The notes beneath the pieces were generated by a model. The model made no database searches, was not told the origin of the DNA, and saw only the letters and a program-made list of their open reading frames with translations. A stretch of 64,000 nt of DNA from an uncultured Prochlorococcus sp. (GTDB lineage Bacteria > Cyanobacteriota > Cyanobacteriia > PCC-6307 > Cyanobiaceae). Of this stretch, positions 44,068-51,930 are shown in pieces (the first letter of the stretch is position 1; every line of letters starts with the position of its first letter). Both the position numbers and the translations under genes were made by a program. The stretch covers positions 41,025-105,024 of the forward strand of contig CACEWU010000001.1 of assembly GCA_902563335.1 (NCBI GenBank), read 5' to 3'.

Positions 44068-45018
44068 ATGAATTTGAGGGACGTGGATCTACCCCTAGAA
44101 GCATGGTCTTTACAAAATGCTCAGGCTCGAAGAGAAGCCTTGGCAAGATTTTGGCTTTATGCCCCAACTGACTTGTTGGAGACTTTGTGGTCCTCACCTG
44201 TTGGTAATACAACTACTGAATTGGTAAGGCTCCTTAAGGATGATAGTCAACTTAACGCTAGTGAGATTGCCCTTAGAAATCAGATTAATGAGGCTCTGAG
44301 TCATGGATTGCAGCAACCTTTGTCACCACAATTATTGATTGCGAATTTTTTATTCTCTCCAATTGGTCGCCTGAAGATTCAGAATCCTGAACAATACTTA
44401 CCAGCATGGTTTGTCTTAATTTATAAGGGTTTATATGAGCAAGGTGAGGGTGATAAACAAAATTATGTCCCTTTAGAGGCATCTAATGTGCAGCAGGTTG
44501 CATCTGATGTGCCAATACAAAATAACCAAAATCAACAGCAGGATTTGAATCAATTTCCTTCTAATTTAGAGGAATTAGTTGTTAATAGAATCCAACTTAA
44601 TAGAATGCTTGGGCTTTCCAACCTGCACTATATAGATCCAGATGATCAGGAGATTAGTGAAGAGTTGATCGCACTTCGTTGCTCTTTTGCGAATGCTATA
44701 AAAGCCTGTCCAGAAGAAAAGTTGGAGAGTCTTTGGGCGGGAGAACTTAATGATAGATATTGGTCAATGGTTCGTAGTGGTATACAGAAACAGGCTCTTT
44801 CATCTGTAGATGAAGCAATGAAGCAAGAAGTTGTACTGAAACTTTCTCCGGCTCAAGGAGGAGGGTTTGATAAGCCAGGTTCAATTAATGCCTTGTTGAT
44901 TGCGATGCTTTATTTCGAGCCAGGAACAATGACTGTTAATGATCCGGAGAGCAATGTTCCGAGTTGGCTGCTAGAAAACTTCCGAGAGATATTTATGCAG
45001 ACACTTCCTTCGTCTTGA
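44068..45018 (+). CDS. Hypothetical protein with internal duplication
   Basis: Intact 316-aa ORF; two diverged copies joined by a Gln/Asn-rich linker. Confidence 0.65.
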   Translation: MNLRDVDLPLEAWSLQNAQARREALARFWLYAPTDLLETLWSSPVGNTTTELVRLLKDDSQLNASEIALRNQINEALSHGLQQPLSPQLLIANFLFSPIGRLKIQNPEQYLPAWFVLIYKGLYEQGEGDKQNYVPLEASNVQQVASDVPIQNNQNQQQDLNQFPSNLEELVVNRIQLNRMLGLSNLHYIDPDDQEISEELIALRCSFANAIKACPEEKLESLWAGELNDRYWSMVRSGIQKQALSSVDEAMKQEVVLKLSPAQGGGFDKPGSINALLIAMLYFEPGTMTVNDPESNVPSWLLENFREIFMQTLPSS

Positions 45019-45040
45019 TCAGAGAAATGCATCTTGTTGC

Positions 45041-46249
45041 ATGCGCTTACTTTTTTCACACTCCAATTATCCATCACAATTTCGACGATTAGTTCCTGCT
45101 CTGCAGAAGGCAGGTCATGAAGTTGTTTTTTTATGTCGCCAGAAGGAGTGGCATGCCCCGCCTTCCAAGGGGTTTAGGTTGCTTCCTTATAAAATTCATC
45201 GTGCTTCAAAACCAGAATTTCTACATCCTTATTTGAGACGCTTTGAAGATGTTGTTCTGGCTGGCCAGGCAGCCTTTAGGGCTGCCACACGTTTGAAGTC
45301 AGAAGGATGGATTCCTGATGTCATTGTGAGCCACATTGGATTTGGCAGTGGCCTTTACCTTTCAGATTGTTTTCCCGAAGCTAGAAGAATCGGATGTGCT
45401 GAGTGGTACTACAGGCCCTTTGGCAGTGATGTTGATTTTTTGAGAAAGGGAATTGTCTCAGATGATCGCAAGATGCGACTTAGAACTTGGAATGCTCAGC
45501 TTTTGCTTGAGGCTGAGTCTTGTGATCTTTTAGTTACACCTACTAAATGGCAATGGAAACAGTTTCCTGAAGAACTTCAATCACGAATGAGGATTGTTCA
45601 TGAAGGCATTGACTTTGAGGGACTTTCTTTGCTTCGAGCAAGGCGCCCCAATCTGCCAGCGTCTCTTCCCACTAGTGAGCAAATCGAATGGGTTACTTAT
45701 GTAAGTAGGGGTTTTGAGGAATATCGAGGATTCCCTCAAGCAATGCAAGCATTGCATTTGCTTCAGGAAAGACGGTCGTCGATACATGTAGCTATCGCCG
45801 GTGCAGATGTTGTTGCATATGGATCTCCTAGAAGTGATGGTCGAACATGGCAGCAATGGGCTCAACAGGATCTTGGTCTGGATTCTTCACGAACTCATTG
45901 GTTGGGGTCATTACAGGAGAATGAATATCAGGCGCTTTTATCCCATAGCAGAGCCCATTTATATCTCACGATTCCTTTTGTATTGAGTTGGAGTTTGCTT
46001 GAAGCAATGGCTGTTGGGTGTCCGATAGTTGCCAGCTCGACTCCCCCAGTTCAGGAGGTCTTGATTGATGGAGAGAATGCGTTATTAAAAGATTTCTGGG
46101 ATCCATTGGCTCAGGCAGATGCATTGGAAGAGCTTGTGAAGTCCAGTGATTATTCAAATCATCTTGGAGCTAATGCCTCCGAAGCTGCCAAAAAATATGC
46201 GTTCAAGGATTCTTTGAAGACTTGGAATTCAATGCTTTTTGGACAATAA
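45041..46249 (+). CDS. GT4-family glycosyltransferase, paralog of 39797..41011
   Basis: LFSHSNYPSQFRRLVPALQKAGHEVVFLC; RIVHEGIDFEGL; HLYLTIPFVLSWSLLEAMAVGCPIV. Confidence 0.85.
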   Translation: MRLLFSHSNYPSQFRRLVPALQKAGHEVVFLCRQKEWHAPPSKGFRLLPYKIHRASKPEFLHPYLRRFEDVVLAGQAAFRAATRLKSEGWIPDVIVSHIGFGSGLYLSDCFPEARRIGCAEWYYRPFGSDVDFLRKGIVSDDRKMRLRTWNAQLLLEAESCDLLVTPTKWQWKQFPEELQSRMRIVHEGIDFEGLSLLRARRPNLPASLPTSEQIEWVTYVSRGFEEYRGFPQAMQALHLLQERRSSIHVAIAGADVVAYGSPRSDGRTWQQWAQQDLGLDSSRTHWLGSLQENEYQALLSHSRAHLYLTIPFVLSWSLLEAMAVGCPIVASSTPPVQEVLIDGENALLKDFWDPLAQADALEELVKSSDYSNHLGANASEAAKKYAFKDSLKTWNSMLFGQ

Positions 46250-46330
46250 AAAAGGCTTGATTAATGTGGTTTAGAGCGCTTTGCACCGTATTGATAGTGT
46301 TAGGACACCCTAACTACTGGGCCAGGGGCA

Positions 46331-46359
46331 TTGATTTGACCTCTTTGAGGCGCTATAAA
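46331..46359 (+). promoter_or_regulatory. Putative sigma70-type promoter for the RTX-like gene
   Basis: TTGATT (46331-46336), 17-nt spacer, TATAAA (46354-46359). Confidence 0.6.
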
Positions 46360-46403
46360 TATGCCGCCAAGTCTCTTAGTTTTTCTAAGCGACTTTTTTA
46401 AGG

Positions 46404-46434
46404 CACACTCCGCCCCCTTGGTGGGTGCGTTGTG
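46404..46434 (+). promoter_or_regulatory. Predicted 5'UTR hairpin upstream of the RTX-like gene
   Basis: caca...cgcCccc-ttggt-gggTgcg...tgtg: nested complementary arms with one mismatch in the inner stem. Confidence 0.45.
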
Positions 46435-46472
46435 ACATAAACCAACCCACCAAATCCAAAAGTCCGCCACCG

Positions 46473-48515
46473 ATGTCTTCGAGTTACAACACAATTCTGG
46501 GTACCGACACTGCGAATACGCTTATCGGATCCAACGGTGCTGATTCCATTGCTGCCCTTTCAGGTGACGACACCGTCGTCGTTCAGGGAGACGATCTCAT
46601 TTATCTCGACGCTGGCAATGACAGCTTGTCGATGAATAGCAACATTACTTCTGGCTCCGTATACGGAGGAGACGGTAATGACACATTCAATCTCACCGCT
46701 ACTGCACACAATTCACTGTTCAGTGGTGACTCAGGTAATGACACCCTGTCATTCAGCGTTGGCCCTCTTACATCAGAGCTCCAAGGTGGTGCCGGTAATG
46801 ACTCATTAGTTATTAACGATGATGTAACTGGAGTCACTATTTCCGGTGGTAACTCTGCTGCAACCTCTAGCGATGGTGCTGACACTATCTCGGTTTCAGG
46901 AACTCTTGCTAGTTCCTTGGTCGAAGGAAATGGTGGTGCTGATACCTTGGTTGTTGGCGGTAAAGCAAGTTCTTCAACAGTTAGGGGTGGCCAAGGTAAT
47001 GACACCCTTTCATTCGGCGCCAGTGTTACAGGGTCAACCATTTATGGAGACCTTGGAGCTGACACCCTCCAGTTAAATACAGGAAATGTAAGAAACAGTC
47101 TTATACAAGGTGGAAGCGATACCGATACTTCAAGCGACGGAAAGGATTTAGTTTCTATCGGAGTTGCTATATCAGCTTCTACAGTTCTTGGTAACGGTGG
47201 CGATGACACCATTAATTTGGCCGGAACTGGCATCCTTGATGGTTCAAGTGTTCATGGTGGTAAAGGAAACGACGTCCTTTCCAAAGGTGCTGGAACTTTA
47301 AGTACTGCTTATCTTGCTGGTGACCTAGGAAACGACACAATTAGTCTTCTTGCAGTTTCTCTTTACGGTTCAACTCTTTACGGAGATAACTCAACAACTT
47401 CAGGTGGTGATGATGTCATCAACCTTGCAGCTGCTGGAACAGGGATCCAGAACACCACAGTTTATGGAGGCTCCGGTAAGGACACTATCGTTGTTAACGA
47501 CAACACTACTGAGGCCAACCTTACTAGCTTCTTCCAAGGAAATGCTGGTAACGACTCACTGAGATTTAGTGGTTCTGCTATCTCCTCTACGGTTCGTGGT
47601 GGTCAAGGTAATGACACTATTGCTCTTAGCTACTCTGGTTCTGGTGGCTCCGTTGCTTCTCAGTTCTATGGTGATAAGGGTGATGACTTCATAACAGTTG
47701 CTGTTGCTTATGGTGCTGGAACTATTTACGGAGACGAGTCAGCAACAGGTGGTAGTGGTCAGGACACCATTTCCGCTGGTAATTTGACCAACAGCGCTGT
47801 TATTTATGCTGGTGGTGGCAACGACACTCTGGATGTTTCCGCATTAACCTCTTCCACTCTTTACGGTGGAGATGGAGCTGACACCATTGGCGTTGCAGGT
47901 GGTGCAGCTGGCCAGATCTACGGTGATGCAGGAAATGACACCCTGAGTATTGGTGCAGGCACTACTACTCTTTACGGTGGTGCAGGTACTGACTCTGTAA
48001 ACGTTGGTACTGGCGCAAGTAACAAGCTTTACGGCGGTGCTGACAACGACACCTTCGATGCAGCTGGCGCAGTAAATACTGCAACTGTTGTTGGTGGAGC
48101 TGGTGCTGACATCTTCACATTCGATGGAGCTGGAGTAACTTCCTCCAAGATCAGTGGTGGTACTGGAAATGATTCCGTTAACTTCGGAGTTCACGTTACC
48201 GTCGCTAGCAGCAATACCACGGTTTACTTTGGTTATGGAGACGGCCAAGACTCAATAGCCTTTGGCGCTCACGCAACACAAGTAACTGCAGGAACTCTGA
48301 TGATTGCAGTTGACAGTCAGTACGGAGCAACTTCCTCTTACGGAATCTCTGGTGCGGCTGGTGCGGCAGACAGAACTGTTACCTTCGGTTCAGGTTCTAA
48401 CCAAGGCAAGATCGCGTTCACTAACTTGTTCTCTGTAACTAGTGGAACATTCTTGAGTGCACAAGGCGTTAGCTTCACAACAGTAAGCACAGCCACTATC
48501 ACCGCTCTTGGTTGA
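46473..48515 (+). CDS. RTX-like Ca2+-binding repeat protein, probable type I secretion substrate / surface protein (start ATG 46473, MSSSYNTILGTDTANTLIG)
   Basis: About 20 GGxGxDT[LI]-type motifs (GGDGNDTF, GDSGNDTL, GGAGNDSL, GGQGNDTL, GDLGADTL, GNGGDDTI); no N-terminal signal peptide; Gly/Asp/Ser/Thr rich. Confidence 0.9.
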   Translation: MSSSYNTILGTDTANTLIGSNGADSIAALSGDDTVVVQGDDLIYLDAGNDSLSMNSNITSGSVYGGDGNDTFNLTATAHNSLFSGDSGNDTLSFSVGPLTSELQGGAGNDSLVINDDVTGVTISGGNSAATSSDGADTISVSGTLASSLVEGNGGADTLVVGGKASSSTVRGGQGNDTLSFGASVTGSTIYGDLGADTLQLNTGNVRNSLIQGGSDTDTSSDGKDLVSIGVAISASTVLGNGGDDTINLAGTGILDGSSVHGGKGNDVLSKGAGTLSTAYLAGDLGNDTISLLAVSLYGSTLYGDNSTTSGGDDVINLAAAGTGIQNTTVYGGSGKDTIVVNDNTTEANLTSFFQGNAGNDSLRFSGSAISSTVRGGQGNDTIALSYSGSGGSVASQFYGDKGDDFITVAVAYGAGTIYGDESATGGSGQDTISAGNLTNSAVIYAGGGNDTLDVSALTSSTLYGGDGADTIGVAGGAAGQIYGDAGNDTLSIGAGTTTLYGGAGTDSVNVGTGASNKLYGGADNDTFDAAGAVNTATVVGGAGADIFTFDGAGVTSSKISGGTGNDSVNFGVHVTVASSNTTVYFGYGDGQDSIAFGAHATQVTAGTLMIAVDSQYGATSSYGISGAAGAADRTVTFGSGSNQGKIAFTNLFSVTSGTFLSAQGVSFTTVSTATITALG

Positions 48516-48572
48516 TTAATCTCTAAATATCAATCTGTAGAAAACTACTAAACTACAGTTGAATAATTAAGC

Positions 48573-48606
48573 GGGGAAGGTCTTAATCAACCTTCCCCAT
48601 TTTTTT
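48573..48606 (+). terminator. Rho-independent terminator after the RTX-like gene
   Basis: ggggaagg-tcttaatcaa-ccttcccc followed by atttttt. Confidence 0.9.
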
Positions 48607-48616
48607 GTCAAAAACA

Positions 48617-50746
48617 ATGAAACCAACTTGGCAAAACATATTGCTCCGCAAGACATCTCATGATGTTCTTGTTGATTCAGTAGACTCGACTCAAGGTCTT
48701 GCTCGCATAGCAAGTTTAATTATTCAGGCAGAATGGGCTACGGCTGAGTCCGCATTACTCTCAAGCGTTGATTTCACTGAAAAAGCCAGACTTTCTTTGC
48801 TTGCATTTCTAGATTTACGTATAAGGAATTTTTCTAGACTAAATCGACTGATTCCATATTTAGTTCAGAGGTTTCCTCAGGATCCATTTGTTCGCTCCTT
48901 GTGGGTGAATTGGAATCTTATTTCAGGCAATGAATCTGACTTGCTTAAGCTTCCAGATTCGTTTTGGGCAAAAGAGACTTCTTGTCTACATCTTTGCTTA
49001 TCACATGGCTATTGGTTATTGAAAAAGACTGCTTTTCAAGAGTGCGAGTTCTTAATTGAGACTGTCTTATCTCAGGAATCATTAGATAGAGATTTATTGA
49101 TATCTCAACTCTTTCAGAGGAAGAGAGAACCACATAAGGCATTAGAAAAGTTGATGCCTTGGTGTAATTATGCCTTTGGCCGGCCTGATTTTTGGCGCAC
49201 TTTTCTTCAGCTTCATTTTGAATTGAGGAAAGGTGATCATCTTGCAACTTTTCTCAGGCAAGGACTAGGAGAGGTTCCTCGAAAGGAGGAAATCCTTGAT
49301 CTTTTTGCTTGGGGCTGTGTTTTGCAGAGAAAGCCTGCCGAAGCTCGTAGGAATCTTTTTGTGCAGAGGCTATTGGGTTGGAATTTGTTTGAACCCACGG
49401 CTGTTGCTCATCTTTTTACTTGCTATGAAAACTTAGGTGAAACTGAAAATGTACAGTATATGCATTCATCTATATCTTCTGAACCGACTAAATTTCTTGA
49501 TGTTTTTGCAAGTTTAATCCTTCATCTCACAAGCATTGAACATCAATCAATTAGTTCAACTAGCAAGACGTTAATTGATGTTTTAGAGCGTAATCCAGGC
49601 TATAAAAAACATCTCCCTGTTAAACCATTAACTCCAGCATCTAAGAAAAAAAATGATCGATTACGCATTGCTTGGGTTACTGGGGATTGTAGATATCATC
49701 CAGTATCTAGGTTTTTACTTGGCTTTTTGAATTCTTTATCAGGAAATTTCTCTCATGATCATCTTTTAGTTAGTACAACTCCTTTTGATGATCAATTCCC
49801 TGAGTTTTTTCAGAAAATTGATGATTTACAAGTTATTGATTTTTCAGGCAATATGGCTCATCACATGACTAATGCTATTCGTGATTTAAGTCCAGATATT
49901 GCTATTGATCTTTCTGGCTGGACACATTCAAATATTGCAGCTTCTTTCATGGCAAGGGTGGCACCAATCCAGGTTAACTATTTAGGTTATTTCGGCTCTA
50001 CTGGTATCCCTGCTATGGATTGGTGGTTAGGCGATTCAAATTTGTTTCCTTCAAAAATGTCTCAGTGGCATAGTGAAAAAATATATCGCTTATCCCGATG
50101 TTTTCTTGCTTGGGATCCGCACCCTGAGTTACCTGAGGCAAACATTGATGTTCAAGAATCACCGCAAGGCCCTGTACGTTTTGGTTGCTTTAATCATCTG
50201 AGAAAACTTTCAGATTTTACTTTAAGGACTTGGGCTTCGATATTAGAAAAAGTGCCTAACTCACGACTAGTGTTGAAGGCTGCTGGTCTTGAGGATATGG
50301 AGGCTATTGCATTATTGAAGAGACGTCTAATGAGAGCAGGTTTTGACCTTGAGAGGATAGATTTTTTATCATTTGCTTCTTCAGTTTCAGAACATTTGTC
50401 TCAATATAGGTTTCTAGATATAGCATTAGATCCTTTCCCTAATGGTGGATGTACTACTACAGCTGAAGCTTTATGGATGGGAGTACCTGTAATAACTATG
50501 AAAGGAAAAAGTTACGTTAGTAGAATGAGTACTGCTGTCCTGAAAGGAGTTAATATGGATTCATGGATAGCTAATGATTACTCTTCTTATGAAGATTTAG
50601 CAGTTTTACATTCAAGTAACCTCTCTACTCTACGCCAGACTAGAGAGAATTGGCGATTGAAATTAAAGAAATCGGAACTAGGGGATTCAAAAGGATTAAT
50701 GAGGGAACTAGAAGAAGCTTTTAGTGTTATGAGTTCTCCGACCTAG
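48617..50746 (+). CDS. SPINDLY/OGT-like (GT41) glycosyltransferase (start ATG 48617)
   Basis: RLRIAWVTGDCRYHPVSRFLLGFL; IDLSGWTHSNIAASFMARVAPIQVNYLGYFGSTG; FGCFNHLRKLSDFTLRTWASIL; DPFPNGGCTTTAEALWMGVPVITMKG. Confidence 0.88.
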   Translation: MKPTWQNILLRKTSHDVLVDSVDSTQGLARIASLIIQAEWATAESALLSSVDFTEKARLSLLAFLDLRIRNFSRLNRLIPYLVQRFPQDPFVRSLWVNWNLISGNESDLLKLPDSFWAKETSCLHLCLSHGYWLLKKTAFQECEFLIETVLSQESLDRDLLISQLFQRKREPHKALEKLMPWCNYAFGRPDFWRTFLQLHFELRKGDHLATFLRQGLGEVPRKEEILDLFAWGCVLQRKPAEARRNLFVQRLLGWNLFEPTAVAHLFTCYENLGETENVQYMHSSISSEPTKFLDVFASLILHLTSIEHQSISSTSKTLIDVLERNPGYKKHLPVKPLTPASKKKNDRLRIAWVTGDCRYHPVSRFLLGFLNSLSGNFSHDHLLVSTTPFDDQFPEFFQKIDDLQVIDFSGNMAHHMTNAIRDLSPDIAIDLSGWTHSNIAASFMARVAPIQVNYLGYFGSTGIPAMDWWLGDSNLFPSKMSQWHSEKIYRLSRCFLAWDPHPELPEANIDVQESPQGPVRFGCFNHLRKLSDFTLRTWASILEKVPNSRLVLKAAGLEDMEAIALLKRRLMRAGFDLERIDFLSFASSVSEHLSQYRFLDIALDPFPNGGCTTTAEALWMGVPVITMKGKSYVSRMSTAVLKGVNMDSWIANDYSSYEDLAVLHSSNLSTLRQTRENWRLKLKKSELGDSKGLMRELEEAFSVMSSPT

Positions 50747-51930
50747 GAGGGTAATAGTTCATTTATTTTTATTTTGCAGTAGGTTTCTATCTGTTCAGCA
50801 ACTCGTTGACCATTTGCGAGTGGAGATCTGTTTATTTTTTCTCTTAGTATTTTTCTAGAGTGCACATCTCTTTGCCCTTGAGATGCAAGCTTTTTAGCAA
50901 TTAATTGGTATTCCAAGCAATCATGAGCGATCCAACTGTCGCATTTAGCACTTCTGAGCAAACTAGTACTTAACCTCCCTACCATTCCTTCCCCAGCAAG
51001 TGCTATTACAGGCACTCCCATCCATAAAGCTTCAGCTGTTGTTGTTGCACCTCCATAGGGGATTGGATCTAACGCAATGTCAATCCACTTATAAAGCGTA
51101 AGGTGCGATTCAGTTCCTTCAACCCAATCGAGCATTATTAAGCGATTGTTCTCTAATCCATTTTTTTGAAATAGTTCTCGAATGCGATCCTTTTCTTCTT
51201 TTTCAACAAAGGTAATACTTTTAATTACTAATTCACTATTAGGTATGCCTTTTAAAACTTGACAGAAAAGATTAATAGCCTGAGTTCCTAACTTTCTACT
51301 ATTATTAAAACTGCCAAATCTTACATTTTCTCCATCTTCTCTCTCTAAGGGTGGTAACTTTATTGGCTTATAGGCCATATAGCCACCTTCAATATGTAGC
51401 AAATTCTGACGTCTGTCTATTTTATTTAAATTACCAAATAATTCTTTATCGCCAATCCAGCCATCAATGCATGAAAGGTAAGTCGGGGCAAAATAACCTA
51501 AGTAACTAAGTTGAACTGGTGCTGGCTTATAAATTAGTGCTTTTATCCGACTAAATCCTGTATATCCTCCTAACTCTATTATAACGTCTATATTTAGATC
51601 AGAAATGATTCGCGCAACTTCTATATCATTTGCTCCAGTTAAATCTATCCACTGTGAGCACTCTGCTTTTACTAAGTTTGTGACCTTATCTTGATTGGGA
51701 CCACAATGCAAACCGATTATTTCAAAATTTTTTTCGTTATGACTTTTTAAGATTGGTAGAAGGAAGCGAGAAACTGGATGATTACAGAAGTCTGATGATA
51801 TGTATCCAATCTTTAATCGTCTATCTACCAAAGGTTCATGAATACAATCAGCCCACATGTTTTTCATTCCTCGGATGGATACTTTCTCCTCCCATTTTTT
51901 TTGCGACCTTAGCAAGTTCCTTTGGATCAA
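50743..51930 (-). CDS. SPINDLY/OGT-like (GT41) catalytic region, downstream half of a frame-split gene
   Basis: RLKIGYISSDFCNHPVSRFLLPIL; PAPVQLSYLGYFAPTYLSCIDGWIGD; RFGSFNNSRKLGTQAINLFCQVL; DPIPYGGATTTAEALWMGVPVIALAGE. Confidence 0.85.
   Translation of the reverse strand: MIQRNLLRSQKKWEEKVSIRGMKNMWADCIHEPLVDRRLKIGYISSDFCNHPVSRFLLPILKSHNEKNFEIIGLHCGPNQDKVTNLVKAECSQWIDLTGANDIEVARIISDLNIDVIIELGGYTGFSRIKALIYKPAPVQLSYLGYFAPTYLSCIDGWIGDKELFGNLNKIDRRQNLLHIEGGYMAYKPIKLPPLEREDGENVRFGSFNNSRKLGTQAINLFCQVLKGIPNSELVIKSITFVEKEEKDRIRELFQKNGLENNRLIMLDWVEGTESHLTLYKWIDIALDPIPYGGATTTAEALWMGVPVIALAGEGMVGRLSTSLLRSAKCDSWIAHDCLEYQLIAKKLASQGQRDVHSRKILREKINRSPLANGQRVAEQIETYCKIKINELLPS

Noticed and set aside
46659-48194. 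Tandem repeat structure as a possible CRISPR or DNA satellite
   Set aside because: Periodicity is at codon/protein level (GGxGxDT motifs) in one long ORF; DNA repeats are imperfect with no conserved direct repeat plus unique spacer pattern.
46601-48248. Minus-strand ORFs (46601..47041, 47042..47233, 47844..48248) antisense to the RTX-like gene
   Set aside because: Low-complexity mirror translations caused by the repetitive, GC-richer codons of the sense gene; no independent coding signal.
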